From the NCBI GenBank assembly GCA_937889535.1, contig CALBZW010000011.1:143411-207410 (forward strand): a stretch of 64,000 nt of DNA, in the 5' to 3' direction. Origin of the DNA: an uncultured Candidatus Saccharibacteria bacterium. Its GTDB lineage: Bacteria > Patescibacteriota > Saccharimonadia > Saccharimonadales > Saccharimonadaceae. The position numbers were made by a program, and so were the translations under genes. Numbering within the stretch: position 1 is the stretch's first letter; every line of letters begins with the position of its first letter. The notes under the pieces were generated by a model, which worked only from the letters and a program-made list of their open reading frames with translations, was not told where the DNA came from and did no database searches. Below are positions 49,998-59,269 of the stretch, in pieces.

Positions 49998-50924
49998 GTG
50001 AAGCAACATTTTTTGCAGTCCCCGGCGTGGGAAGACTATGAACATGTAGAAAAGCACGAAACGTTTCGGTTGGATGGTGATGGATTTTCGGCGATGGCAA
50101 TGTTGGAGTATACTGTGCTAGGAAATTACTTGTTCGTTCCCTATGGGCCAACGGCAGAAAACGAAAAAAGTTTTAGGAAGGCTCTAGATGCGTTGCGAAA
50201 ACTGGCGAAAGAACAGGATGCATTCTTTGTCCGGATTGAGCCGACAACTCCGTTTCCTGTTGCGGAATTAAAGACCATTGGTCTTACGAAATCGCATAAT
50301 ATCGACCCGGCGCATACTTGGGTGTTGGATTTAACTCAGCCGGAGTCGCAAATTTTTGCGGACATGGAAAAAGAGAAAGGGCGACTTTGGCGGAATTGCT
50401 ATAAAAAAGATATTACCGTACGGCAAACTAGGAACCCGGAGGAAGTTGATATTTTGGCAACGATGCTAGATAAAGTTGGTAGCCAAAATCATTTCATCCC
50501 GCAGAAAAAGATTCATTTGCGTCGGCAGATGGAGGCTGGATTTGCGACACTCTATGTAGTGGAATTAAAAGGCGAATCGATTGCCGCGGCGCTAGTTTAT
50601 GACTACGATGACGTGAGATATTATGCACATGCGGCGGCAGATTACGAACATCGTAAGTTGGCAGCGGGTGCGATTTTGCTCGTACAGATGATTGTCGATG
50701 CGAAGCGCGCCGGAATGAAAACTTTTGATTTTTGGGGAATTACAGCCTCCAAGAACAAAAATCATCCGTGGTATGGATTTACTGAATTTAAGAAATCTTT
50801 TGGCGGAAAACAAGTCGATTACGCGGGAACTTGGGACTTGCCGGTAAGGAAGTTGCGTTACTACTTTTATAAAATTATTCGCAGGGTGAATAGGGTGCGG
50901 AGGAAAATTTGGCGTAGAAAGTAG
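49998..50924 (+). CDS. FemAB/FemX family peptidoglycan bridge aminoacyltransferase
   Basis: 308 residues with two GNAT-like halves. FLQSPAWEDY at the start, then LGNYLFVPYGPTAE; the second half has SIAAALVYDYDDVRYYAHAAADYEHRKLAAGAILLVQMIVDAKRAGMKTFDFWGI and the end FTEFKKSFGGKQVDYAGTWDLP, both typical of FemAB. It adds amino acids from aminoacyl-tRNA to the lipid II peptide side chain in the cytoplasm. GTG start with AAGGAG 5 nt upstream. Confidence 0.9.
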   Translation: MKQHFLQSPAWEDYEHVEKHETFRLDGDGFSAMAMLEYTVLGNYLFVPYGPTAENEKSFRKALDALRKLAKEQDAFFVRIEPTTPFPVAELKTIGLTKSHNIDPAHTWVLDLTQPESQIFADMEKEKGRLWRNCYKKDITVRQTRNPEEVDILATMLDKVGSQNHFIPQKKIHLRRQMEAGFATLYVVELKGESIAAALVYDYDDVRYYAHAAADYEHRKLAAGAILLVQMIVDAKRAGMKTFDFWGITASKNKNHPWYGFTEFKKSFGGKQVDYAGTWDLPVRKLRYYFYKIIRRVNRVRRKIWRRK

Positions 50925-50940
50925 TTAGCTTTAGACGTGG

Positions 50941-51273
50941 TTACTTTTTCGGCGCAGAGATATTAGCTGGGCGGCCATAATCCGGAAGAATAATCTTGTG
51001 CTGCTCACCATGATGGTCGTAAAGCGGGATTTGGAGTTGGTCGGCAAGCGCATTCACGACCGCAGCGCCGATACGTAATCCAGTGAACGACCCGGGGCCG
51101 CTCATGAAGGTAATCTCAGAAATATCTTGCCAGTCGGCGCCGTTTTCTTGCAACTTGTCGTGGATAAAGGTGAAGATTTTTTCGGCTAAATCGTAACGGC
51201 CGACGCGAGTATATTCTCGATCATTGAGCCGCAAAATACAAGTGTCGGTCGAGGTATCGAGGTAGAGTTTCAT
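50941..51273 (-). CDS. tsaB: Short TsaB-like protein (t6A synthesis scaffold)
   Basis: 110 residues only; TsaB is usually about 220. It has MKLYLDTSTDTCILRL (ASKHA strand pattern), then MSGPGSFTGLRIGAAVVNALADQLQIPLY, the family's best motif. The second domain is missing, as is common in these reduced genomes. TsaB supports TsaD and TsaE in making threonylcarbamoyladenosine at position 37 of tRNAs. Its start overlaps the tsaE stop by 4 bp (ATGA), which supports the assignment. Confidence 0.85.
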   Translation of the reverse strand: MKLYLDTSTDTCILRLNDREYTRVGRYDLAEKIFTFIHDKLQENGADWQDISEITFMSGPGSFTGLRIGAAVVNALADQLQIPLYDHHGEQHKIILPDYGRPANISAPKK

Positions 51274-51749
51274 GACAATTTCTCCAAAAAATCCGATTGG
51301 TTTGTGGTAACATCGCGGCTGCCGTCAGCATTTAGCGTAATGTCGAGGCGCAGATGTTCTTCTGGAAGCAACTCCGCAACATCGCCACCCCACTCGACGA
51401 CAACGATAGAGTTGGGCTCGTGCAGGGTTTCGGCAAGTTCGTCGCGCATGATGCCTGGATCGCCAAGACGGTAAAAATCGTAATGAACTAATTCCCCACC
51501 AGCTGAGAGTTGTTCACTAGAAGTGTTGTAAAAATTACAACGTTTTATGGGAAAGCTGTAGCGTTTGGAAATCGTGAAACTGGGACTAGTAACGGGTTCG
51601 GAAATGCCAAGACCAGCGGCGAGCCCACGCGTAAAAGTCGTCTTGCCAGCGCCGACGTCACCGACTAATTCAATGACAGCAGGAAGTTGTAAGTGCGTGG
51701 CGACTTTCTGACCAAGTTCAATCATCTCGGATTCGGACTTTATCTTCAT
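51270..51749 (-). CDS. tsaE: TsaE ATPase (t6A synthesis)
   Basis: P-loop ATPase required with TsaB and TsaD for t6A modification of tRNA. Walker A GDVGAGKTTFTRGLAAGLGI, then PVTSPSFTISKRY, HYDFYRLGDPG and VVEWGG. About 159 residues. The in-frame ATG at 51758 lies inside the -10 (TATAATG), so the ATG at 51749, 7 nt downstream, is chosen (leaderless). The start lies within the 3' end of comEC. Confidence 0.93.
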   Translation of the reverse strand: MKIKSESEMIELGQKVATHLQLPAVIELVGDVGAGKTTFTRGLAAGLGISEPVTSPSFTISKRYSFPIKRCNFYNTSSEQLSAGGELVHYDFYRLGDPGIMRDELAETLHEPNSIVVVEWGGDVAELLPEEHLRLDITLNADGSRDVTTNQSDFLEKLS

Positions 51750-53214
51750 GTTTTTCATTATAACATATTTTCTTATAATGTCGATATTGCACGACGACCA
51801 ACAATACTCCTATAAGCAGATATAAGAGAAAGATTAGTGCATCATCCGGCGGAAGTTCAAGGATAAACATTTTCTTCTCGCTAAGGAAGTTGATGATGAA
51901 AATATGAAAATCGAGCAGATAAGTTGCAATTTGGCCGAAAACTTGAGCGATAGCAGTGCAGAAACTAAAACTACCAGTGAGAAAAACTAGGAGCATAGCG
52001 TAGGGCAAAGTAGGTAGAATAATGAGATTGGCAATAAGCGAGAGAAAAGATAGGCTGCCGAAATTATAAATCAAAATCGGCGCACAGATGAGACTGGTGG
52101 AGATGCTAGTGATGAGCATGCCAGCGAGCCAGGGAGGTTTCTTTCCGCCGTAGAGTAGCTTTTGCAGACAGGGCGCGAGAATCATGATACCAAAGAAAGA
52201 GGCGAAGGAGAGTTGCCAGCCGAGATTTTGGAAATTAGTCGGAACAAGAAGAAGGGTGAGCGCAGCAACGAGACTAAGTAAACGTAACGGAGTAAACTTG
52301 CGACCAACATAGCCGACCATGAGACTGAGGCTGGTGACGAGCGCTGCGCGGGTCATGGAGGGTGTAAAGCCAACGATTAGAACAAAAGCCAAGACGAGAA
52401 GAAGCGAAAGCATGAGACCGGAAAATTTAGAAAGTTTGCCAAAGAGTTTCCCAGCGGCGCCGATGAGAATGCCAAGATGTGCACCCGAAGCAACGACGAT
52501 ATGCGTCATGCCGACCGCACTCAGAGCATCGGAAAAACTTTCCGAAAGACCAGATTTCATACCAACGAGATAACCGAGCCCAAGATCGACCGCCGGGCTA
52601 ACGATAAAATCGCGAACACGTTCGGCAAACCAGTTTTTTAGTCGGGCAAAAATGTCGCCAGTCTCCGAGCGCGTGACTTCTGTGAGTTCGGGGCGATAAA
52701 AACTCGCGACATAAATACCGAAACCAGTGCCAACCTTGCCCGTGATGGCGATTTTATCAGAGCGTTCAAGGTCGATGCGCGGGTTAGAAAGTTGAACATA
52801 AACTGTGCCAGCAACCTCGACGAGTTCGTCGCGCGGCAAATGAAGTTCAAGGTGAGTAAGATGTACTGTGACTTGCCCAGAAGCAACCACAGGATCATCC
52901 GCGATTTTGCCATTTAAAGTAACCGTTTCGCCGACGAGGTTTGCGAGATTGGCCCGGCCGATAATCTCCGGAGCGACACGCAGATTGCCAATCATCATTC
53001 CAGAAAAAATGGCGAATATTAGCATAATGCAAGTAGAGTGACGCAAAGCGAAAATCAGAATCAAAATCGCGACGACGAGCCAGAGCCAGTGATTAAAAAT
53101 CATGATCTCGAAAATAAAACTACCGATAGTCCCAATAATAATTCCCCAAATTGCAGCGTAAAAGATCCAAGACGGGTGAATAGATTGCTCAAAAATAGTT
53201 TTCGCGAAACGCAT
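51718..53214 (-). CDS. comEC: ComEC/Rec2 DNA-uptake channel without the metallo-hydrolase domain
   Basis: 498 residues. A short N-terminal DUF4131-like part with membrane helices and an outside OB-like region (GETVTLNGKIADDPVV...VQLSNPRIDLERSDKIAITG) precedes the competence domain (AVGMTHIVVASGAHLGILIGA, FTPSMTRAALVTSLSLMVGYVGRKF) with several helices. The C-terminal metallo-beta-lactamase domain of full ComEC (about 750 residues) is missing. It would transport single-stranded DNA across the membrane. TATGCT ends 6 nt before the ATG (leaderless). Confidence 0.92.
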   Translation of the reverse strand: MRFAKTIFEQSIHPSWIFYAAIWGIIIGTIGSFIFEIMIFNHWLWLVVAILILIFALRHSTCIMLIFAIFSGMMIGNLRVAPEIIGRANLANLVGETVTLNGKIADDPVVASGQVTVHLTHLELHLPRDELVEVAGTVYVQLSNPRIDLERSDKIAITGKVGTGFGIYVASFYRPELTEVTRSETGDIFARLKNWFAERVRDFIVSPAVDLGLGYLVGMKSGLSESFSDALSAVGMTHIVVASGAHLGILIGAAGKLFGKLSKFSGLMLSLLLVLAFVLIVGFTPSMTRAALVTSLSLMVGYVGRKFTPLRLLSLVAALTLLLVPTNFQNLGWQLSFASFFGIMILAPCLQKLLYGGKKPPWLAGMLITSISTSLICAPILIYNFGSLSFLSLIANLIILPTLPYAMLLVFLTGSFSFCTAIAQVFGQIATYLLDFHIFIINFLSEKKMFILELPPDDALIFLLYLLIGVLLVVVQYRHYKKICYNEKHEDKVRIRDD

Positions 53215-53321
53215 GACCGGAGCATAGCATAATTTTGAAAAAATCTACAAACATAAGTGTAAAAATACTTATTGCGAAAAAATGCGTGTCAAGCACAAGT
53301 TCGTTCAAAAACGCAAAAAGT

Positions 53322-56129
53322 CTACAAAGCTGAATGTTTTTGCTGTTTAGCGATTAGACGGCTACGACGATAGGTCGCCATGCCAGCATAGGCGCCAGCA
53401 AGCATACTCATGATCCAGTTCGGCGTCACAGTCGGATCTTGCTCAACGGCTGGAGATGGAGTATAGACAGCGGATTCAGCGCCAGCTGCCGGTGCAGGGT
53501 TAGCAGTGGTGAGATTTTGAGCCTGAGGGGCATGTTCGAGGGCGAGCAGGGCGAGGTTGATTTCAAAAACTAGGTCCTCGACCGTAGACTGGGTGGCATC
53601 AGAGTTTCCGAGTAGTGATTTTGCGACTTCAAGCTGCGAGAGAACGCGCGCATAGCTCGTAGCAGTGAAGTCATCGGGGTTAAGGCGGGAGATTTCAGCT
53701 ACAACCTCACTAAGCCCAGTCCAGTCAACTTGCACGGCTTGTTCAAGGGCGCTAGGAGCGAGCTGCGTCTCTGCTGGAGTAACAGTTTCAGCCGGAACAT
53801 CTTCAGCGCTAGTGACTTCGGTCATGCCTTTAAGCCCGGTGGTTTTCTCGGCGAGATCATCCATGGCTGACATTAGCTCAACGAAGTTGGCGTTTGGTCT
53901 ATATAATATACTACGAGCTTTGACGATGGCGACCTGAAGTTCGCCGAATTGCTCAGCAAAGTCAGTTTCGTAGTCGCCGAGCGTCAAATCTTGGACAGCT
54001 TCGAGCATAGAATAGAGATTCCCCTTCGCTTCGAGTAAAGCGGCTTCAGCGGGATAATCAACACTATGTGAAAGAATGTAGGCGGGGTCGGTTTCGGGCG
54101 TAATGACCGGTTCGACTGGTGTAACTTCGACAGGGTTTTCTACGAACGGTTGCGCTTTGGGAGCTGCTCCGATACTAGCTCGCGGTTCAGACTCGGGCGG
54201 CGCAGCGGATTGAACCGGCGTGAAAAATGCAGCTGACTGTGTCAAAAATAGTGAAGCCAGAAATTCAGAAATATCAATAATTTCATCTGAAGATAATTCC
54301 GATACTTCCAGCTCGAGGGGGGCTTGCAATTCTTGAGTTGCCGGTTCTTGAACTGGCGCTTCTACTAGCTCAGGCATAGGTTCCGCTTCAAACATCTCGG
54401 TTGGCAATTTCGGCTCTTGCGACTGCGGAGGCAAGACAGATGGCGGAGCGAGAGTCGGAGCGGAGTCAGGCAGAGGCAGCGAAGTTTCAAACATTTCGTC
54501 AAGCTCTTCTGCTGATACCTCGTCGATGCCATCGAGCAAGTCAATGTTGATTTCAACGTCAAGAATCGCGGAATATAAATCCTTGAGTGAAGCGCTTTCC
54601 CTCTGCAAAAGTTCATCGGCGGCAGCGGCGACGGTTGTAAGTTGTTGATAGCTATACTTAGTATAATCTCCAGGGTCGATGGCGTCGACCGAAGCAATTG
54701 ATTCGGCGAGTTCGGCGCGCATAGCATCGTTCACAAGTTCGAGATTATCGAGGGCGCGCTGGAGGGATTGCTCGGCCGAAACGATGCGCTCATATTCAAG
54801 ATGCTGTTTAAGTGCTTTCTTGCCGAGCGTAATCGCGCGCTTGATCAAAGCGATAGCCTTAGTAGCGACCGGTTTCCATTTACCGAGGTCGCCGCTAACA
54901 TAACCATTTGTATAGACAGCTGATTCCTCAATGAGGGCCTGAAGTTGACCTTCGGCACGCGCCAGCCGAGTAGCTTCGTCAATCTCCTCAGCGACCTTAT
55001 CCTCAATGACGTGGTAAATTCCCTGGCCGCGAACCTTGTCGATATGGCAGCTGGAGGAAATATAGTCTTGGACATTTTCGGTAAAATCACCACCATAAAC
55101 TACTGTGACTGCATGCTCAGTATTGCGTGGAGCTAGTCCATAGAAAGTCCCGAGTTTGCCAGCGAATTCCCCGCCTTCAATAATCAGCATCTGGAGAGCA
55201 GGCTTCGACTTATTCTGGCGAGTTTCAGCAAAAAGATAACTGCGCAGGCTAGTATATTCGCCGCCGTTAACAGTAACTTCGACGGAGTGATCCGGGTTAA
55301 TGGCCTTGCCAGACTGCAAAACGGCGCCAATCATAGTGAGGCTATCATCGGCAGAGTCCGCCTCAACATATTCGCCAGTCGCAATAATTTTAGTGCCGTT
55401 CAAAGTCAAGTTGCCAGATTGAGCAACAATACCGGTAGCGCCGGTGATTTCCGAAGCACCAATTTCCCAGCGCCCATAACCAGCGGCATGAATTGCAACA
55501 CCGGTATTTTCGTCAACCGTAATTCTCGTCTGGTCGGCGATTTTAATCAATGGGATGTTTTTACCACGACCGCGGATTCCGCCATTGATACAGAAACCAT
55601 CTTGCGCCACCATCGTCCCGCGAAAGTCGATCGTCGCGCCGTAAGCCGCTTTAAAATTGGGCGCAACGAGTAGTCCGTAATAGTTTGGAGCGAAAAGTTT
55701 GATATTCTCATCAATCAGAACTTCGGCGTAATTTTCATTATCGGAAGTTGTAGCACCTTTGACGCAGACTGCTGTACCCTTAAGGCCATAGGCGACAATG
55801 CTTCCCTTGCCAGTAATTAAAACACTCCCGTGCTTAATGTCAAGCACGCAAATATTTTCCTTAAGCGAGGTGATATTAAACCCGCCTAGGTCGAGGATGA
55901 GATGGCGCGAGATTTCGAGATTGCGAGTCGTAACGATGTCGTTTTTGAGTGTGATCTGGAAGACACGAGAATCTTGGAGGGCAGAGACGAATTCGGTTTC
56001 GGTACGAATTTCAGCATCAAAAATCTTGCCTTCCGCGATCAAAACGACACACGCAAAAAGCTCAAACGGGAGCGGCATCCCTAGCGCCAACATGAGTGCT
56101 AGGATACCGAGAAATTGATTTTCTCGCAT
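53322..56129 (-). CDS. Very large surface protein: beta-helix, coiled FIVAR-like repeats, C-terminal anchor
   Basis: About 936 residues. The N-terminal signal helix (FLGILALMLALGMPLPFELFACVVLIA) is followed by a right-handed beta-helix-like region of about 350 residues, full of strand-turn patterns (LILDLGGFNITS, VLITGKGSIVAYG, LTLNGTKIIATGE). Three FIVAR-like three-helix units follow (e.g. SIASVDAIDPGDYTKYSYQQL, IVKARSILYRPNANF and ISRLNPDDFTATSYARVLSQL), separated by Pro-rich acidic linkers. The end has a membrane helix (PNWIMSMLAGAYAGMAT) and a basic tail. Probably an adhesin towards the host cell. Start at 56129 after GAGGGAAG. Confidence 0.7.
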   Translation of the reverse strand: MRENQFLGILALMLALGMPLPFELFACVVLIAEGKIFDAEIRTETEFVSALQDSRVFQITLKNDIVTTRNLEISRHLILDLGGFNITSLKENICVLDIKHGSVLITGKGSIVAYGLKGTAVCVKGATTSDNENYAEVLIDENIKLFAPNYYGLLVAPNFKAAYGATIDFRGTMVAQDGFCINGGIRGRGKNIPLIKIADQTRITVDENTGVAIHAAGYGRWEIGASEITGATGIVAQSGNLTLNGTKIIATGEYVEADSADDSLTMIGAVLQSGKAINPDHSVEVTVNGGEYTSLRSYLFAETRQNKSKPALQMLIIEGGEFAGKLGTFYGLAPRNTEHAVTVVYGGDFTENVQDYISSSCHIDKVRGQGIYHVIEDKVAEEIDEATRLARAEGQLQALIEESAVYTNGYVSGDLGKWKPVATKAIALIKRAITLGKKALKQHLEYERIVSAEQSLQRALDNLELVNDAMRAELAESIASVDAIDPGDYTKYSYQQLTTVAAAADELLQRESASLKDLYSAILDVEINIDLLDGIDEVSAEELDEMFETSLPLPDSAPTLAPPSVLPPQSQEPKLPTEMFEAEPMPELVEAPVQEPATQELQAPLELEVSELSSDEIIDISEFLASLFLTQSAAFFTPVQSAAPPESEPRASIGAAPKAQPFVENPVEVTPVEPVITPETDPAYILSHSVDYPAEAALLEAKGNLYSMLEAVQDLTLGDYETDFAEQFGELQVAIVKARSILYRPNANFVELMSAMDDLAEKTTGLKGMTEVTSAEDVPAETVTPAETQLAPSALEQAVQVDWTGLSEVVAEISRLNPDDFTATSYARVLSQLEVAKSLLGNSDATQSTVEDLVFEINLALLALEHAPQAQNLTTANPAPAAGAESAVYTPSPAVEQDPTVTPNWIMSMLAGAYAGMATYRRSRLIAKQQKHSAL

Positions 56130-56211
56130 TAGATTACTTCCCTCGCACCTTTCCAATAACTCTGCCGGTTATTGTCTAGTATTATAGCAAATTATTGACA
56201 ATTCGGCAAGA

Positions 56212-57120
56212 CTAGGCGCCGATGCGATCTTTAGAATTCTTACGGCTAGCGTTATGCTCGATATATTCGATAATCTTTTCGGCGACGTTGCGGCCAGTGA
56301 CTTTTTCGATACCAAATCCAGGCGAAGCATTAACTTCAAGGACAAGCGGACCGCGCTCGGAGCGCATTAGATCAACACCAGCGACATGGAGACCCATGAC
56401 TTTTGCGGCCTTGACCACAATGCGTTTTTCTTCGGCGGTGAGCTTGACGCTCGTTCCCTCGCCACCCTTATGGAGATTACTGCGAAAATCGTCATCTAGC
56501 GATTGGCGTTTCATACTAGCAACTACACGTGAGCCAACGACGAAAGCACGAATATCGGTCCCAGCGGATTCTTTGACGTATTCCTGGAGCAAGATATTCG
56601 TACCGTCTTCGTTATAAAGATAAAAAGCTTGGAGAGCAGACTTCGCAGCCTTCTTGGTCTCAGCCAGAACAACACCATTACCATGCGTACTAGTAGCGAG
56701 TTTGATAATCACCGGGAGACCGATTTGCTCAATTAGGTCGTCAATATCAGCGGTGTTGCGACTCACGAGAGTTTTCGGAGTGTCGATGCCGGCCTTGGTC
56801 AGAATTTGCTGTGAGCGAAGTTTGTCGCGCGAGCGAGAAATCGCAATCGAGCTTGAGGCGGTCCAAGCGCCCTGCATCTCGAACTGGCGTACAATTGCGC
56901 AGCCATAACGTGTCATGCTGTTGGCAATACGCGGAACAATAGCATCATACCCCGGCAACTTTTCCCCACGATAGAAAATATTCGGATGCTTCTCGTCAAG
57001 TGAAAGATAACAATCTTTGTATTTAATCACGCGCACTTGATGCCCATGTTGCTCAGCCTCAGCAACCAAGCGACGCGTAGAGTAGTTTGCGTTTCCGTTC
57101 GACAAAATTGCGATTTTCAT
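56212..57120 (-). CDS. rimK: RimK-type ATP-grasp ligase (alpha-L-glutamate ligase family)
   Basis: 302 residues: MKIAILSNGNANYSTRRLVAEA at the front, AIVPRIANSMTRYGCAIVRQFEMQG, SRSRDKLRSQQILTKAGI, LPVIIKLATSTHGNGVVLAE (ATP-grasp loop) and RGPLVLEVNASPGFGIE with the metal ligands. This is RimK, which adds glutamates to a protein C-terminus (ribosomal S6 in E. coli) or related substrates. -10 TAAAAT 6 nt before the ATG (leaderless). The RimB-like protease gene directly upstream is the usual partner. Confidence 0.92.
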   Translation of the reverse strand: MKIAILSNGNANYSTRRLVAEAEQHGHQVRVIKYKDCYLSLDEKHPNIFYRGEKLPGYDAIVPRIANSMTRYGCAIVRQFEMQGAWTASSSIAISRSRDKLRSQQILTKAGIDTPKTLVSRNTADIDDLIEQIGLPVIIKLATSTHGNGVVLAETKKAAKSALQAFYLYNEDGTNILLQEYVKESAGTDIRAFVVGSRVVASMKRQSLDDDFRSNLHKGGEGTSVKLTAEEKRIVVKAAKVMGLHVAGVDLMRSERGPLVLEVNASPGFGIEKVTGRNVAEKIIEYIEHNASRKNSKDRIGA

Positions 57121-57163
57121 GATTTTATTTTACCATATTTAGTTATTAATTATATGCAGGCGC

Positions 57164-57661
57164 TCAACTAGACATATGCTTTTGATGAAAAGCCTGGGGG
57201 TTCTGCTCTAACTCTGCGTTCAATTCCATATCTTGGATGCGTGGCGGGTACGGGACTTCTAGCTGTGAGACGTCGACTAAGAAACGGTCTTTGAGCAGAC
57301 GACGACCAATCAGGACGGGGAAATTATTCTTGCTGCGGTCAGCAAGAGTGAAGCCGGCTTTGATATTTTTCTTGCCAATTTTCACCGAGAGGTGGACGCG
57401 ATAGCGCACCTTAGCTTGACCGGTAGAATTACGTACTAACATGGCTTTATAGTCGTCAGCAACAATACGCTCACCCGTATAAAATTCACTGCCGGGAGCA
57501 AAGAGACAAAAACTCAGTCGATTATCGGCGTCCATCGCAATATCGCTCGCCCAGACAGACGAACTTTCGGCGCCAGTATCAATCTTCGCAGGGACTTTTT
57601 TAATCCCATTGAGGGTGATTAAAGCGCTATTACCGATAATTTCGAGTTTTCGTGTACTCAT
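57164..57661 (-). CDS. rimB: RimB-like retropepsin-type protease (DUF785)
   Basis: 165 residues: LITLNGIKKVPAKIDTGAESSSVWA with the aspartic protease-like DTGA motif, the RVHLSVKIGKKNIKAGFTLADRSKNNFPVLIGRRLL block, ending in VPYPP. This is the RimK-associated zinc/aspartic protease (RimB, COG4067), thought to trim the polyglutamate that RimK adds. Leaderless start (TATAAT ends 6 nt before the ATG). It precedes rimK by 43 bp. Confidence 0.9.
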   Translation of the reverse strand: MSTRKLEIIGNSALITLNGIKKVPAKIDTGAESSSVWASDIAMDADNRLSFCLFAPGSEFYTGERIVADDYKAMLVRNSTGQAKVRYRVHLSVKIGKKNIKAGFTLADRSKNNFPVLIGRRLLKDRFLVDVSQLEVPYPPRIQDMELNAELEQNPQAFHQKHMSS

Positions 57662-57806
57662 ACTTCCATTATAGCACAGATAGCGTAAAAAGTCAATGTT
57701 TATCGCCTAATTTTAATCTCTGGAGACAATTTTTCAAAAACTAATTGTGTATTTATAGAAAATAAGTTATTTTAGTAATAAGAAACACAATAAAGGAGTA
57801 ATAAAC

Positions 57807-58236
57807 ATGTATACTTACAACACTACATATTACACGACTACATCAGTGGATACTGAAGCGCTAGGAGCAGCGATGGGGGGTGGTGTCGGTCTTCGCGTTG
57901 ATCCTGATGGTGATTATGATCGTTGCGAACTGGAAGATTTTTACCAAAGCCGGTAAGCCGGGCTGGGCAAGTATCGTGCCGTTCTACAACATGTACACCT
58001 TGTTCGAGGTCGCTGGGATGAATGGCTGGATGTTCTTGCTGCTCCTGGTACCGATCGTCAATATTGTGATGGCGATTATGGTTTATATTAATTTGGCGAA
58101 AGCTTTCGGTCAGTCTGGCGCTTTTGCGGTTGGCTTGATTTTACTCAATCCGATCTTCTCACTGATTCTTGCCTTCGGTAAGGCGCAGTATGTTGGAACT
58201 GGCGATACGAAGACCGGCAACGTTGCGACCAAATAA
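57807..58236 (+). pseudogene. DUF5684-type small membrane protein with a frameshift in a G6 run
   Basis: AAAGGAG precedes the ATG at 57807 by 8 nt. The product begins MYTYNTTYYTTTSVDTEALG. At the GGGGGG run (57875-57880) the frame must slip by one base to continue as VVSVFALILMVIMIVANWK, then IFTKAGKPGWASIVPFYNMY, GMNGWMFLLLLVPIVNIVMA and so on, the DUF5684 membrane domain. Without a slip it ends after 49 codons. One fewer G would give an intact 142-residue gene. It may be phase variation, or a sequencing error. Confidence 0.8.
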
Positions 58237-58252
58237 TCACTAATTTAGTGAT

Positions 58253-58289
58253 GCTAAATCCCGCTTCCATAAAGAGGCGGGGTTTTAGC
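58253..58289. terminator. Bidirectional intrinsic terminator
   Basis: Stem GCTAAATCCCGC with GCGGGGTTTTAGC, T tract on the + strand. It separates the DUF5684 gene from the convergent ATP-grasp gene. Confidence 0.8.
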
Positions 58290-58309
58290 TGTAAGCGGTT
58301 AGTATTCTA

Positions 58310-59263
58310 CTAAATCTTTGCAAGGTATTCGACATACGCCTCGACGGCTCGCGTGGCCGACTCGTCTCCAGTCGGATAATATAGACTGGGGCAAGCGTTA
58401 ATTTCAATCACTTGGTCGCCATAATAATCAATTCCTACTACCGGAAGCTCAGCTGCGCGGGCGATTTTCTCGGCTAACTCGCGCTGCTCGGGCGAAAAAT
58501 CACCAGAACAGTCTTCGGCCGTGCCGCCTTGGCCAACGTTACAGCTCGCAACGACTCGCACCCGCTCTCCTGAGGCCGGTACGAGATGGATTTTATCTCC
58601 CAAAAACCGTTCTGCCGTTTCAAAATCAATATATGCTAGCTCGCCCTGGTACGGCGCTGTACGAATTGTCTCGTTTTCCCGTTTAATCAATTCAGCAATC
58701 GTACTCTGTCCGTCGCCGGTCACTCGCGCAGGGATGCGCGCTACTGCGACAACGAATTTATAATCAATGCAAAGCACTCGTCGTTCGATTTCGTCTACTG
58801 GTAATTGCGGCTGGACAATTGCGAGCTTCATATCGGGCGAAGCTTCCATTGCTTTCTCGATCGCCGTTTCGGCCCCTGCTGCGTCTTTCACACCAACCGT
58901 CACGCCATTACCATGTGCTCCGTCAATCGGCTTAACTACGACCGAGCCATATTTTTCAATCATTGGCAGAACCTCAGCTGCCGTCCGCGCCGCGACCGCC
59001 TCGGGCTGCGGAACTCCCAGCTCACGTAATAGTTCATAGCTCATCAGCTTATTATCCGCCAGACGGAGAGAATACACGCTAGTTGTCGGAGGTGTACTCG
59101 ACGCGATGCGAATAGTCACACCGTCTGGTCGAGTCAGGATTAAGTTATTCAGACTTTCCGCGCATAGCTTCTCAGCTCGCCAGCCACGCTTCTTTAGACT
59201 TTTGCGGAAGAACCGCATAGACATTGGTAGATCGCTTTCTGGTAAATCGTAGTAATTAATCAT
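58310..59263 (-). CDS. ATP-grasp ligase, cyanophycin-synthetase/GshAB-like
   Basis: 317 residues. The ATP-grasp core has VYSLRLADNKLMSYELLRELG, GSVVVKPIDGAHGNGVTVG, CIDYKFVVAVARIPARVTGDGQSTIAELIKREN and the end ELPVVGIDYYGDQVIEINACPSLYYP. The VKP(I/L)DGxHGxGVT loop is that of cyanophycin synthetase and the ligase half of GshAB. The substrate peptide is unknown. It follows dnaJ by 6 bp and so belongs to the HrcA-controlled unit, and sits close to rimK-rimB. Confidence 0.85.
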   Translation of the reverse strand: MINYYDLPESDLPMSMRFFRKSLKKRGWRAEKLCAESLNNLILTRPDGVTIRIASSTPPTTSVYSLRLADNKLMSYELLRELGVPQPEAVAARTAAEVLPMIEKYGSVVVKPIDGAHGNGVTVGVKDAAGAETAIEKAMEASPDMKLAIVQPQLPVDEIERRVLCIDYKFVVAVARIPARVTGDGQSTIAELIKRENETIRTAPYQGELAYIDFETAERFLGDKIHLVPASGERVRVVASCNVGQGGTAEDCSGDFSPEQRELAEKIARAAELPVVGIDYYGDQVIEINACPSLYYPTGDESATRAVEAYVEYLAKI

Positions 59264-59269
59264 GCTAGG

